Positions 17,324 to 27,443 of a stretch of DNA of 64,000 nt are shown here, in pieces. The stretch comes from R-RK-3 sp963834945. GTDB lineage: Bacteria > Pseudomonadota > Alphaproteobacteria > Rhizobiales > Rhodomicrobiaceae. How positions within the stretch are numbered: position 1 is the first letter of the stretch; each line of letters opens with the position of its first letter. The notes under the pieces are model-generated. The model was not told where the DNA came from and ran no database searches. It was given only the letters and a program-made list of their open reading frames with translations. The position numbers and the translations under genes are program-made. Where the stretch lies: contig CAWIDT010000012.1 of assembly GCA_963834945.1 (NCBI GenBank), forward strand, positions 182,615 through 246,614, written 5' to 3'.

Positions 17324-18078
17324 GCCGCGCGCTGCACGCCAATGCGCCGCGCGCGCCGCGCTCCGCCGCCGCCGATCTGCCGGCGCGCGTCGCGGCGCTG
17401 GATTGGCCGGCCTTCGAAGCCGGCCTCGATACCTTCGGCTGGGCGGGCACCGGCGCGCTCTTTAGCGCCGCCGAGTGCGAGGCGCTGGCGGCGCTTTACG
17501 CTGCTGACGACACATTCCGCAGCACGATCGTCATGGCGCGCCATGGTTTTGGTTCAGGGGAATACAAATATTTTGCCGAGCCTTTGCCTGGCATCATCAA
17601 GGCGCTGCGGACGTCGCTTTATCCGCCACTTGCCCGCATCGCCAACCGCTGGAGCCAAAGCATGGGCGTCCCGGCGCGCTATCCGGCGGAACACGCCGCC
17701 TATCTGGACGCATGCCATAGTGCCGGCCAGACCAAGCCGACGCCGCTGATCCTGCAATATGGGCAAGGCGACTATAATTGCCTGCATCAGGACGTTTACG
17801 GCGAGTTGGTGTTTCCGTTCCAGGCGGCCTTTCTCCTGTCCCGGCCGGGCGAGGACTTCACGGGCGGCGAATTCGTGCTGACCGAGCAACGCCCCCGGAT
17901 GCAGTCGCGGGCGGAGGTGGTGCCGCTCGTCCGGGGCGAGGCGGTGATCTTTCCGGTGCATCACCGGCCGGTGCGGGGCACGCGCGGTGTCTATCGCGTC
18001 AACATGCGGCACGGCGTCAGCCGATTGCGTTCGGGCCGGCGCCATGTGCTGGGCATCATATTCCATGACGCCAAGTGA
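17320..18078 (+). CDS. 2OG-Fe(II) oxygenase, alkylation-repair associated
   Basis: A 252-residue protein resembling the oxygenase family linked to oxidative demethylation of damaged DNA (formerly DUF2086). The iron ligands appear as His-x-Asp in YNCLHQDVYG and a distal His in NMRHGVSRLRSG; the following Arg would bind 2-oxoglutarate. Its ATG overlaps the ada stop by four bases, so it is translationally coupled to ada and should be induced by alkylation damage. It is not a classical AlkB by sequence. Function is inferred from family and neighbour. Confidence 0.85.
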   Translation: MSRALHANAPRAPRSAAADLPARVAALDWPAFEAGLDTFGWAGTGALFSAAECEALAALYAADDTFRSTIVMARHGFGSGEYKYFAEPLPGIIKALRTSLYPPLARIANRWSQSMGVPARYPAEHAAYLDACHSAGQTKPTPLILQYGQGDYNCLHQDVYGELVFPFQAAFLLSRPGEDFTGGEFVLTEQRPRMQSRAEVVPLVRGEAVIFPVHHRPVRGTRGVYRVNMRHGVSRLRSGRRHVLGIIFHDAK

Positions 18079-18133
18079 TCGGGGTGCGAACGGCTGGGCG
18101 CTATAGCGATATCATTTTAGATGAACACACCTT

Positions 18134-18214
18134 CCCGAAATCCCCGCGCAGGCGGGGGATCCAATAGTCATTGCTAATCAAATGTTTACTGGATCCCCGT
18201 TTTCACGGGGATTT
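18134..18214. repeat. Inverted pair of REP-like palindromes
   Basis: Two short palindromes, each with a CCCCG...CGGGG stem, lie head to head: GAAATCCCCGCGCAGG... on the left and its near inverse ending in CGGGGATTTCG on the right, separated by an AT-rich linker. They lie between the convergent 3' ends of the 2OG oxygenase gene and parE. The same core (GATCCCCGCC...GGGGGA) is found inside the transposase gene of IS630 copy 3. Confidence 0.7.
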
Positions 18215-18258
18215 CGACAGAGACAGGCGCGGCTGCTTCCGTCTGATCCGGTCGCGCG

Positions 18259-20256
18259 CTAAATATCCAGGTCGTGCACGAATTCGGCGCGTTCCTGGAT
18301 GAACCGGAAGCGGCCCTCCGGCTTGTTGCCCATGAGCTGCTCGACAATATCCGCCGTGACGCTGCCCTCGCCGCCGATCTCCACTTTCAGGAGCAACCGC
18401 TTCCTGGGGTCCATGGTGGTTTCCTTGAGCTGGGCGGGCATCATCTCGCCAAGGCCTTTGAAGCGGGAGATTTCGACCTTGCCGCGCCCGCTGAAGGTGG
18501 TGCGCATCAGTTCGTCCTTATGCGCGTCGTTGCGGGCATAGGCCGTCTTGCCACCCTGGCTCAGCTTGTAGAGCGGCGGCACAGCGAGAAACAGATGCCC
18601 GCCCTCGATCAGCTCGCGCATCTGCGTGTAGAAGAAGGTGATCAGCAGCGAGGCGATATGCGCGCCGTCGACATCGGCGTCGGTCATGATCACCACGCGC
18701 TCATAGCGCAGATCGGCCTCGCGATAGCTCTTGCCGGTACCGCAGCCCAGCGCCAGCACCAGATCGCCGATGAGCTGGTTCTGCGACATCTTCATCGACG
18801 AGGCGTTGGCGACGTTGAGGATTTTACCGCGCAAAGGCAGGATCGCCTGATTCTTCCGGTCGCGCGCCTGCTTGGCCGAACCGCCAGCCGAATCGCCCTC
18901 GACGATGAAGATTTCGGTGCCGTCCGCCGCGTCGAGGGAGCAATCGGCCAGCTTGCCGGGGAGGCGCAGCTTGCGCGTGGCGGTCTTGCGGTTGACCTCC
19001 TTCTCGCGCTTGCGGCGCAGGCGCTCCTCGGCGCGGTTGATAACCCAGTCGAGCAGGCGGCTGGCGTGGACCGGGCTGGCGGTGAGCCAATGGTCGAACT
19101 CGTCGCGCAGTGCCGTCTCAACGATACGGGTGGCCTCCTGCGACGACAGCTTGTCCTTGGTCTGGCCCTGGAATTCCGGCTCGCGGATGAACACCGACAG
19201 CATGGTGGCGGCGGAGGCCATGACGTCCTCGGCGGTGATCTGCGCGGCCTTCTTGTTGCTGGTCAGCTCCCCATAACCCTTGAGGCCGCGGGTCAGCGCC
19301 GCGCGCAGGCCCGCCTCATGGGTGCCGCCTTCGGGCGTCGGCACGGTGTTGCAATAAGAGCTGAGAAAGCCGTCATCATCGGCCAGCCAAGCGACGGCCC
19401 ATTCGACCGAGCCGTGACCGCCCTCGCGCTCGACCTTGCCGGAAAAGACATCCTTGGTCACCATTTCGGCGCCATCGATGCGCGCGGAGAGGAAGTCCTT
19501 CAGGCCGCCGGGGAAATGGAACACTGCCTTTTCCGGCGTGTCGTCGCCGCTTTTGATCAGCTCGGCCGCGCAGGACCAGCGGATTTCGACGCCGCCGAAC
19601 AGATAGGCCTTGGCGCGCGCCATGCGGAAGATGCGGTTCGGCTTGAAGGCGACGCCCTCGCCGAAGATCTGCGCGTCCGGCCGGAAGCGAATCTTGGTGC
19701 CGCGCCGATTCATCGTCTGGCCCAGATCGACGAGCTTGCCCAGGGAAAACCCGCGCGAAAAGCTCTGCCGGTAGAGCCGCTGGCCACGCGCCACTTCCAC
19801 TTCCAGCAATTCCGACAGCGCATTCACCACCGAGATGCCGACCCCGTGCAGGCCGCCGGAGGTCGAATAGACGTTGGAGTTGAATTTGCCGCCCGAATGC
19901 AGCGTCGTCATGATGACTTCGAGCGCGGATTTGTTGCGGAACTTGGGATGCGGATCGATGGGGATGCCGCGCCCATTGTCGATGACGGTGACGAAGCCGT
20001 CGGCCTCCATCGACACGTCGATCCAGGAGGCGTGGCCTGCCACGGCCTCGTCCATGGAATTGTCGATGACCTCGGCGAAGAGGTGATGCAGCGCCTTCTC
20101 GTCCGTGCCGCCAATATACATGCCCGGACGCCGCCGCACCGGCTCCAGCCCTTCCAGCACCTCGATATTGGCGGCGGTATAGGCGTTTTCCGCCGCCGCC
20201 TGCCGCGAGGCGCCGCTGTCGGTGAGCTTGGCGAACAGGTCTCTGGGTGATGCCAT
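18259..20256 (-). CDS. parE: DNA topoisomerase IV subunit B
   Basis: ATPase subunit of topoisomerase IV, needed for chromosome decatenation. Present are the GHKL ATPase motifs (EVIDNSMDEA, VIDNGRGIPIDPHP, SGGLHGVGISVVNALS), the Toprim EGDSAGGSAKQARDRKNQAILPLRGK region written in parts EGDSAGGSAKQ and ILPLRGKILNV, the DADVDGAHI metal-binding motif, and the C-terminal PAQLKETTMDPRKR. ATG 20256 is preferred because GAGGA sits seven bases before it; in-frame starts at 20277 and 20292 would add 7-12 residues. About 665 residues, normal for ParE rather than GyrB. Confidence 0.93.
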   Translation of the reverse strand: MASPRDLFAKLTDSGASRQAAAENAYTAANIEVLEGLEPVRRRPGMYIGGTDEKALHHLFAEVIDNSMDEAVAGHASWIDVSMEADGFVTVIDNGRGIPIDPHPKFRNKSALEVIMTTLHSGGKFNSNVYSTSGGLHGVGISVVNALSELLEVEVARGQRLYRQSFSRGFSLGKLVDLGQTMNRRGTKIRFRPDAQIFGEGVAFKPNRIFRMARAKAYLFGGVEIRWSCAAELIKSGDDTPEKAVFHFPGGLKDFLSARIDGAEMVTKDVFSGKVEREGGHGSVEWAVAWLADDDGFLSSYCNTVPTPEGGTHEAGLRAALTRGLKGYGELTSNKKAAQITAEDVMASAATMLSVFIREPEFQGQTKDKLSSQEATRIVETALRDEFDHWLTASPVHASRLLDWVINRAEERLRRKREKEVNRKTATRKLRLPGKLADCSLDAADGTEIFIVEGDSAGGSAKQARDRKNQAILPLRGKILNVANASSMKMSQNQLIGDLVLALGCGTGKSYREADLRYERVVIMTDADVDGAHIASLLITFFYTQMRELIEGGHLFLAVPPLYKLSQGGKTAYARNDAHKDELMRTTFSGRGKVEISRFKGLGEMMPAQLKETTMDPRKRLLLKVEIGGEGSVTADIVEQLMGNKPEGRFRFIQERAEFVHDLDI

Positions 20257-20455
20257 ATGGGGGTCCTCGTCAGCCATGGACGGACGCTTCATACCGAGCG
20301 CTTCTGGGAAAACTCACTGAGTCGCAGCGCCGTTACGGTGCTCGCCCGGCCGCGCTTTGGCAAGAGCGGAGACCCCTAAATTCAGAGCAAATTATACGGC
20401 GCTTATTGCCGCCCGTGCCGGCGCTGGCTTGCTGCCTTGGGCAAAGCCGCCGCAA

Positions 20456-20803
20456 TCACTCGCCGGCCGGCGTATAGCCCGGCTGCGCGATCGGGGCCGC
20501 CTCGCGCCGCGCCAGCATGATGAAATGGATATTGCGGATATAGATCAGCAGCCCGCTGCCCTGGCCGAGGATGAAAACCGGGTCCATCCGGTAAATCGCG
20601 TAGATGAACAGCATGAAGCCGCCGACGAAGCTGAAATACCAGAAGGCTTCCGGAACGACGCTGCGCCGGGCCTTTTCGCTCGCCAGCCATTGAATGAGGA
20701 AGCGCATGGAGAACATGGCCTGCGCGGCGAAGCCGACCGTCAGCCAGATCAGCTCGGTCGTCGATGTGGTCGCCCACCAGGCGGACAGGTTGGACAGATA
20801 CAT
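20456..20803 (-). CDS. Lipid-A-disaccharide synthase N-terminal domain (LAB_N) membrane protein
   Basis: A 115-residue membrane protein with about three helices (ELIWLTVGFAAQAMFSMRF, AFWYFSFVGGFMLFIYAIY, SGLLIYIRNIHFIML). It matches the LAB_N family, and the motif FLIQWLASEKARRSVVPEAFWYFS (key residues QW...SE....S..P..FW) is characteristic. Such proteins usually sit beside a GT2 polyprenyl-phosphate glycosyltransferase, as here, with the GT2 gene 42 bases upstream in the same operon. The pair and the divergent ArnT-like gene suggest lipid or surface glycan modification. The biochemical role of LAB_N is not established. Confidence 0.88.
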   Translation of the reverse strand: MYLSNLSAWWATTSTTELIWLTVGFAAQAMFSMRFLIQWLASEKARRSVVPEAFWYFSFVGGFMLFIYAIYRMDPVFILGQGSGLLIYIRNIHFIMLARREAAPIAQPGYTPAGE

Positions 20804-20845
20804 AAAAGCTCTCGCTCGTTTGTCACGCCCGAAGGCGGCAATCCA

Positions 20846-21640
20846 TCACTCGCCGGCAATATGCCGGGTGCGCAAGGCGTCGTCGCGCTGCGCGGCAGGC
20901 TCTCCGACATGGCGCACCGCCGCCGAATCTTCCGCGATATGCGGCGTTTTCGTGCGCTTGCGCAGCCAGACGACGCCGATCAGGTCGTAGATACCGGTCA
21001 GGGCACGGCCGAAATTGGTATATTTCGATTCGCCCACCAGCCGCGCGCGATCATTCACGGGTTCGTAGGCGACAAGATAGCTGCTGGAGAGGAACAGCGT
21101 CGGCATGAAGCGATGCATCGAGGTGAAGAACGGCAGGCGCAGAAATGCCTCGCGCCAGAACACCTTGATGCCGCAGCCGCTGTCCGGGCAATTGTCCTTG
21201 AAGGCGGCGTTCCTGATCCGGTTCGCGACAACCGAGGCCACCTTGCGCGAGCCGACCGCCTTGCGCTTCGCCCGCACGCCGCCAACCAGGGCCGGCCCGT
21301 CGCCCAGATTGGCGCCCAGGCGCGCCAGCAGGTTGGGAATGTCATGCGGGTCGTTCTGGCCGTCGCCATCCATGGTCGCGATGATCGGCGCGTTGGCGGC
21401 GAGAACCCCGGTACGGATTGCGGCGCTTTGACCGGCGCGCGTCGCGTGGCGCAAATAGCGCAAGGTTGGAAAAGCGCGAATCAGCGCCTTCACTTCCGCG
21501 CCGGTCGCATCGTCGCTGCAATCGTCGACGACGATCACTTCCGCCAGACGGTCGCGCGGGATGGCGGCGTAGGTTTCCTCGACCAGACGGCCGATATTGC
21601 CTGCCTCGTTCAGTGCCGGAATGACGACTGAAACGCTCAT
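20846..21640 (-). CDS. GT2 family (ArnC/DPM1-like) glycosyltransferase
   Basis: Probably transfers a sugar to undecaprenyl phosphate at the inner membrane. The 264-residue product has the GT2 fold: VSVVIPALNEAGNIGRLVEE, VIVVDDCSDDATG, the DxD-type IATMDGDGQNDP and the acceptor loop SGCGIKVFWREAF. No C-terminal transmembrane pair is present, so the LAB_N partner downstream may supply membrane anchoring. ATG 21640 has AGGGG eight bases before it. It is divergent from the ArnT-like gene, a common arrangement for a lipid-linked donor enzyme and its transferase. Confidence 0.9.
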   Translation of the reverse strand: MSVSVVIPALNEAGNIGRLVEETYAAIPRDRLAEVIVVDDCSDDATGAEVKALIRAFPTLRYLRHATRAGQSAAIRTGVLAANAPIIATMDGDGQNDPHDIPNLLARLGANLGDGPALVGGVRAKRKAVGSRKVASVVANRIRNAAFKDNCPDSGCGIKVFWREAFLRLPFFTSMHRFMPTLFLSSSYLVAYEPVNDRARLVGESKYTNFGRALTGIYDLIGVVWLRKRTKTPHIAEDSAAVRHVGEPAAQRDDALRTRHIAGE

Positions 21641-21896
21641 CGACGCCCCTTTTTCGTGCATCGGCGCTCAACACCACGCGCGATGCTTTGGCCCACAGGC
21701 TTCAAATATCAGGCTTTCCCGACACAGCACAACCAGATAAATAACCCTTCCCATGGGGACAATTGTGGCAATCCCGCCAGGGTTAACCGGCGTGAGCCGC
21801 CACGGACCGGGGCGTTTCGTGAGTTTTGAACGATCAGCGGCCTTGCCGCCGCTCCAGAGAGCGCAAAACCGTGAGCTGGCCTCCGGCGCGGCGGAT

Positions 21897-23324
21897 ATGC
21901 GCCGCTATGTCGGGATCTTTGCCGTCTGCCTGCTCGCCCTGACGCTGTTCCGCCTTCTGACGCTGGCGTTTTCGCAGACAGAGCTGTTCTTCGACGAGGC
22001 GCAATATTGGTTCTGGTCGCGCGATCTGGCGTTCGGCTATTACTCCAAACCGCCGCTGATCGCCTGGATCATCAGGGGCGCGACGGAAATGTGCGGGCAG
22101 GGCGAAGCCTGCATCCGCATGCCATCGGCGCTCATCCACGCGGCGACCTCAGCGGTGGTGTTCGCGCTGGGCAAGCAGCTTTACGACATGCGCACCGGCT
22201 TCTGGTCGGGGCTCGTTTACGCGACGCTGCCCGGCGTGTCGCTGTCGTCCAGCCTCATTTCGACCGACGCGCCGCTGTTGTTCTTCGTGGCCCTGTCGCT
22301 GCTCGCGCTCGTCAAGCTGCAGGCGAGCGCGTCGTGGCGCTGGGGCGTCGTGCTGGGCATCGGCATCGGTTTCGGGCTGCTGTCGAAATATGCGATGAGC
22401 TATTTCGTCCTGTGCCTCGCCCTGTATGCGGCATGGACGAAGGAAGGCAGGGCGCTGCTGAAGGACGCGCGGCTCTATCTGGCGCTGGCGATCGCCGCCG
22501 CGCTGATCGCTCCCAACCTCGTGTGGAACGCCCATCATGGCTTCGCCACCCTCAACCATACGGCCGATAACGCCAATTGGGGCAAGTCGCTGTTTCACCC
22601 CGAGGAGGGGCTGGATTTCGTCACAGGTCAGTTCGGCGTGTTCGGGCCGCTGCTTTTCACCGCCCTGCTGATCTATTGCGCCAGATGGCTCGGCGATGGC
22701 GAGCGGGCGCGCGGGGGGGAGCGGCTGCTGCTCGCCTTCAGCGTGCCCGTGCTGCTGCTGATGGTGATTCAGGCCCTGTTGTCGCGCGCCAACGCCAATT
22801 GGGCCGCCTTCGCCTATATCGCCGCGACAGTACTGATCACTTCGGTGCTGCTGCGGCAGGGATGGCGGCGGATCTTCGCGGCCTCGTTGGCAATTCATCT
22901 TGCCGCCGCGCTGCTCGTCGGGGTGGGCGGCACGCTTGCCGGCCGCGTGAGCTTGCCGGGCGGGTTCAAACCCTATGCACGTCTGCTCGGCTGGAAGGCG
23001 CTGGCGGAAGCAGCCGCGGACCGGGCGCGCGCAGGGCATTTTGCCGCGATCGCAACCGATAAGCGGAGCTTGGCCGCGGAGTTGCTCTACTATCTGCGCG
23101 ACCAAGGCGTCCCGGTCGTAGCCATGCGGGACGATGGTCCGCCAGGAGATCATTTCGAGATGACCCGTCCGCTCGATGCGACGACACCGCGCCCTGTCCT
23201 GCTCGCCAGCCTGAACCGCGACGGGCCGCCCGCGAGCGAACCGCTCGGCCAGGCCGACATCACGGCGGGACATGGGAAACCCAGGACGGTGTTCTTCTAC
23301 GCGCTGCGGGAGCCTGCCCGATGA
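21897..23324 (+). CDS. ArnT-like GT39 family glycosyltransferase
   Basis: A ~475-residue polytopic membrane enzyme of the dolichyl-phosphate-mannose/ArnT type. The first helix is followed by the catalytic acidic loop QTELFFDEAQYWFWSRDL, then YYSKPPLIAWII and roughly ten further hydrophobic segments. Such enzymes move a sugar from undecaprenyl phosphate to lipid A or another acceptor in the periplasm. ATG 21897 begins just before helix 1 (MRRYVGIFAVCLLAL); a longer frame from 21753 would add a polar 48-residue head without conserved sequence. It overlaps the PAP2 gene by four bases. Confidence 0.87.
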   Translation: MRRYVGIFAVCLLALTLFRLLTLAFSQTELFFDEAQYWFWSRDLAFGYYSKPPLIAWIIRGATEMCGQGEACIRMPSALIHAATSAVVFALGKQLYDMRTGFWSGLVYATLPGVSLSSSLISTDAPLLFFVALSLLALVKLQASASWRWGVVLGIGIGFGLLSKYAMSYFVLCLALYAAWTKEGRALLKDARLYLALAIAAALIAPNLVWNAHHGFATLNHTADNANWGKSLFHPEEGLDFVTGQFGVFGPLLFTALLIYCARWLGDGERARGGERLLLAFSVPVLLLMVIQALLSRANANWAAFAYIAATVLITSVLLRQGWRRIFAASLAIHLAAALLVGVGGTLAGRVSLPGGFKPYARLLGWKALAEAAADRARAGHFAAIATDKRSLAAELLYYLRDQGVPVVAMRDDGPPGDHFEMTRPLDATTPRPVLLASLNRDGPPASEPLGQADITAGHGKPRTVFFYALREPAR

Positions 23325-24154
23325 GCCTCGTCCCGGTAGAGGATCACGCCGCCGCTGGGCGGGGCCGGCGCGACTATTCGATGATCTGTGTCGCGGGTTT
23401 GGCGGGACTGGCCGCGGCGCTTTTGTTTTCGGCATTTCCCGGCATCGACCTTGCGGTTTCGGGGCTGTTTCACCGGAGCGACGGGACCTTCCTCTTCGCG
23501 CGGCCGGGTGCTGGCGAGGTAGTGCGCGACCTGCTGCGCGTCATCTTCTGGCTCGCCTGCCTCGCCGCGGTGGTCGGCTTCGTCATGGGCGCGTTCTTCA
23601 GCCGGAAATTATTCGGATGGGGCTTCGCGGCCTGGGCCTATATCGCGCTATGTGCCCTGGTCGGGCCGGGGCTGGTCGCCAATCTCGGCTTCAAGGATCA
23701 TTGGGGCCGCGCCCGCCCGGTGCACGTCACGCAATTCGGCGGCACCAAACAGTTCACGCCGCCCTTGCTGCGCACCGATCAATGCGAGCGGAACTGCTCC
23801 TTCGTCAGCGGCGAGGCCTCCAACATCTTCGTGCTGGGCTTCGCGATCGCCCTGCTGGCGGAAGCGGCGCGCCGCCGGAGGCTGTTTTGGGCGGCCATCG
23901 CGGCGGGCAGCTTCGCTGGGCTGATCCGCATCGGCGCGGGCGGACATTTCCTCAGCGATGTGGTGTTCGCCGGGGTGTTCATGGCTTTCGTTGCGTGCGG
24001 CCTGGCGTGGCTGATACTGGAACGCTTCGGCGCGCATCTGGCCGATGACAGCCCGTTGCATCGCGGCATGCTGCGAGCCGGCGAGCAGACCGCAATCCGC
24101 GCCGGGACCGCGTGGCAGGATGCGCGGCAAAGGATGCGGCGGGAGAAACCTTAA
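23321..24154 (+). CDS. PAP2 family membrane phosphatase (LpxE-like candidate)
   Basis: A 277-residue membrane protein with about five or six helices and the three phosphatidic-acid-phosphatase motifs: KDHWGRARP, CSFVSGEAS and RIGAGGHFLSD. In the second motif the usual His of PSGH is Glu (SGE). This departs from the textbook signature and may mark a subfamily. It is translationally coupled (ATGA) to the ArnT-like gene, so a role in dephosphorylating a lipid such as lipid A or undecaprenyl diphosphate within the same pathway is likely. The substrate is not determinable from sequence. Confidence 0.85.
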   Translation: MSLVPVEDHAAAGRGRRDYSMICVAGLAGLAAALLFSAFPGIDLAVSGLFHRSDGTFLFARPGAGEVVRDLLRVIFWLACLAAVVGFVMGAFFSRKLFGWGFAAWAYIALCALVGPGLVANLGFKDHWGRARPVHVTQFGGTKQFTPPLLRTDQCERNCSFVSGEASNIFVLGFAIALLAEAARRRRLFWAAIAAGSFAGLIRIGAGGHFLSDVVFAGVFMAFVACGLAWLILERFGAHLADDSPLHRGMLRAGEQTAIRAGTAWQDARQRMRREKP

Positions 24155-24226
24155 CTGCCCGCTGGATTATGCGGCTCCGGATTGCTAGAAACGGCAAGAT
24201 TTACATTTTAGCTTCACCCGAGACCG

Positions 24227-27200
24227 ATGCAAAAACTCAAAGACGCCGCTGCCCCCAAGGGCGGCAAGCCCTCCGCTGATCCCAAGGCGCAAACGCCGGA
24301 CGCGCCGGGGCGCGATTGGAGCGAGACGCTGTTCCTGCCGAAAACGGATTTTCCTATGAAGGCGGGGCTGCCCAATCTCGAACCCAGGCTGCTGGCGCGC
24401 TGGGAGGAGATGAAGCTGTTCAAGCAGCTCCGCAAGGCCGCCAAGGGCCGCGAGAAATTCACGCTGCATGACGGGCCGCCCTACGCGAACGGCAACATCC
24501 ATATCGGCACGGCGCTGAACAAGATCCTCAAGGATACCGTGTCGCGCTCGCAGACCATGCTCGGCAAGGACAGCAATTACGTGCCCGGCTGGGATTGCCA
24601 CGGCCTGCCGATCGAATGGAAGATCGAGGAGCAATATCGTGCGCGCGGCAAGGACAAGGATGCCGTGCCGATCATCGAATTCCGCCGCGAATGCCGGGAA
24701 TTCGCCGAGCATTGGATCGACATGCAGCGCGCCGAGTTCAAGCGCCTCGGCGTCGAGGGCGATTGGGACAACCCGTACCTGACCATGAGCTTTGACGCCG
24801 AGGCGATTATCGCGCGGCGAGCTGATGAAGTTCGCCATGAACGGCGCGCTCTATGAGGGGTCGAAGCCGGTGATGTGGTCGGTGGTCGAGCGCACCGCGC
24901 TGGCCGAGGCCGAGATCGAGTATCACGAGCACACCAGCCCGACGATTTTCGTGAAGTTTCCGCTACAACTCACAGCGTCAAGGGGACCAGATCTAGTGAA
25001 TGTCGAGCACAAAAGCGATCTGACAAAGCCTCTGTGGTGATCTGGACGACGACCCCGTGGACCATCCCGGGCAATCGCGCGATCGCTTATTCTCGGCGAA
25101 GATCTCTATGGCGTTTACAAAGTGACCGCTGCGCCCGACGACAATTGGGCCAAAGTGGCGATAAGATTTGTTATTGCCGACACATTGGCAGAAGGCCTTA
25201 AAGCATGCAGCCCGCATCGATGCATTGGGAGCGGCTGCGGCAAAGTCGACCCTAACAGATCTCCGCTGCGCGCCATCCCTTCATGCTCAGGGCTATGATT
25301 TTCAGGTGCGCCTTATTTGCTGGCGACCACGTGACCGAGGATACCGGAACTGGCTTCGTTCACACGGCGCCGGGCCATGGCGCGACGACTACGAGATTTA
25401 CGGATAACAAGCAAGCGAGACGTCAAGCCGAGGACCGGCAATTCCCAAGAGTTCCGCGATAACCGTTTGATGAAGACGTGATACCTTATACTGTCGAGCA
25501 TGTGGCCGATGTTCACCAGCGAGCGCCGGATTTGACTGGTAAGCGCGTCATCGACGACAAGGGCAAGTTCGGCGACGCCAACGATGCGGTGATCCAGGCG
25601 CTGATCGAGGCGAACGCGCTGGTCGCGCGCGGGCGGCTGAAGCATCAATATCCGCATTCGTGGCGGTCGAAGGCGCCCGTCATCTTCCGCAACACGCCGC
25701 AATGGTTCATCGCGCTCGACAAGCCGACCAAGATCAAAGGCGTCAAAGGCCAGAAGACCATCCGCGAAGTAGCGATGCAGGCCATCGAGCGACACGCGCT
25801 TCGTGCCCGCCACCGGCCAGAACCGCCTGCGCGGCATGACCGAATCGCGCCCCGACTGGGTGATCTCGCGCCAGCGCGCCTGGGGCGTGCCGATCACGGT
25901 GTTCGTCCATGAAACGAGCGGCGAGGTCATCCCCAATGCCGAATTCAACAGCTCCAAGGAGCTGATCGGCCGCATCACCGCTGCCTTCGAGGCGGAGGGC
26001 GCGGACGCCTGGTTCAAGCCGGAGGCGCGCGAACGGTTCCTCGCCGGCCTCGTCGCCGATCCGACCGAATGGAAGAAGGTCGACGATATTCTCGACGTGT
26101 GGTTCGAGTCCGGCTCGACGCACGCCTTCGTGCTGGAGAAGCGCAAGGATCTCGGCTGGCCGGCGGCGCTCTATCTGGAAGGCTCCGACCAGCATCGCGG
26201 CTGGTTCGCCTCCTCGCTGATGGAGAGTTGCGGCACGCGCGGGCGCGCGCCCTTCGACGCCGTGCTCACCCACGGCTTCGTGCTCGACGAGAAGGGCGAG
26301 GAGAAGATGTCCAAATCCAAGGGCAACACGCTCTCGCCGCAGGATGTCTCCAAGCAGAACGGCTCGGAAATCCTGCGGCTTTGGGTGGCCTCGGCGGACT
26401 ATTCGGGCGATGTGCGCTTCGGGCCGGGCATCGTGCAATCGGCGGTCGAATCCTATCGCAAGCTGCGCAACACCATGCGCTTCCTGCTCGGCAACCTCGC
26501 GCATTATTCGCCCGAGCTGCGCGTCGCCTATGCCGACATGCCGGAGCTGGAACGCTTCATGCTGCACCGGCTGTGGGAGCTGGACGGCGTGGTGCGCAAG
26601 GCCTACGAGAATTTCGACTTCAAGCGCGTGTTCTCGTCCCTGTTCAATTTCTGCACCGGCGACCTTTCAGCGCTCTATTTCGACATCCGCAAGGACGCGC
26701 TCTATTGCGACCCGGCGTCCAGCCTGAAGCGGCGCGCCGCGCTCACCGTGCTCGATGAATTGTTCGGCTGCCTGACGACATGGCTCGCGCCGATCCTTTG
26801 CTTCACTTCGGAGGAGGCGCATCTGGCGCGATTCCCGGACGCGAAAGATTCGGTGCATCTGAAGACCTTCCCCGATATCCCGGCGCAATGGCGCGACGAC
26901 GCGCTGGCGACCAAATGGCAGGCAATCTGGAAAATCCGCCATGTCGTCACCGGCGCGCTGGAAGTGGAGCGGCGCGACAAGCGAATCGGCTCCAGCCTCG
27001 AAGCCGCGCCGGTCATCCATGTGACCGACAAGGCGCTGTTCGAGACCGCCAAGGGCGAGGACTGGGCCGAAATCGCCATCACCAGCGCTGCGACGCTGAA
27101 AGCATCCAAGGCGCCGGAAAGCGCGTTCCGGCTGGATGAAGTGCCGGGTGTTGCGGTGGTTCCGGAATTGGCGACCGGCAAAAAATGCGCACGCTCGTGG

Positions 27201-27299
27201 AAGATCTCGGAGGAAGTTGGAGCGGATAAGGACTTCCCGGATCTGACCCCACGCGATGCCGCCGCCGTGCGCGAGTTCGACGCGAGCCATGCGAGGTAA
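24227..27299 (+). pseudogene. ileS: Isoleucyl-tRNA synthetase, multiple frameshifts
   Basis: Charges tRNA-Ile. The N-terminal part (24227-~24820) is intact with PYANGNIHIGTALNK and WDCHGLPIEW. The C-terminal part (~25803-27299) is intact with EEKMSKSKGN and a C-terminal KCARSWK segment. Between them the frame changes repeatedly. A one-base gain near 24822 (IIAR then ELMKFAM) is followed by scattered fragments of recognisable IleRS editing domain (VVIWTTTPWTIPGNRAIAYS, GDHVTEDTGTGFVHTAPG, DVIPYTVEHVADVHQRAPDL), then another shift near 25790. At least six indels lie within 1 kb. As ileS is normally essential, sequencing error is likely; decay beside another copy is the alternative. Confidence 0.9.
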
Positions 27300-27443
27300 G
27301 AGGCTCCGGCTCCGCCCTCGCCCGGCACGCGGTCATCGCGCTGCCCAGCTCCCGATCGCCCTCACCCTGGCCCTTGCGAATAGCTGCAATGTGCAAGTTT
27401 CAAGCCTCTTGCGCGCGGCGCCGCTTTAGAGACTCTCTGCTCC

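Noticed and set aside
18274..20250. A 658-codon open frame on the plus strand opposite parE
   Set aside because: It is the antisense shadow of parE with no recognisable domain; parE motifs are complete on the minus strand.
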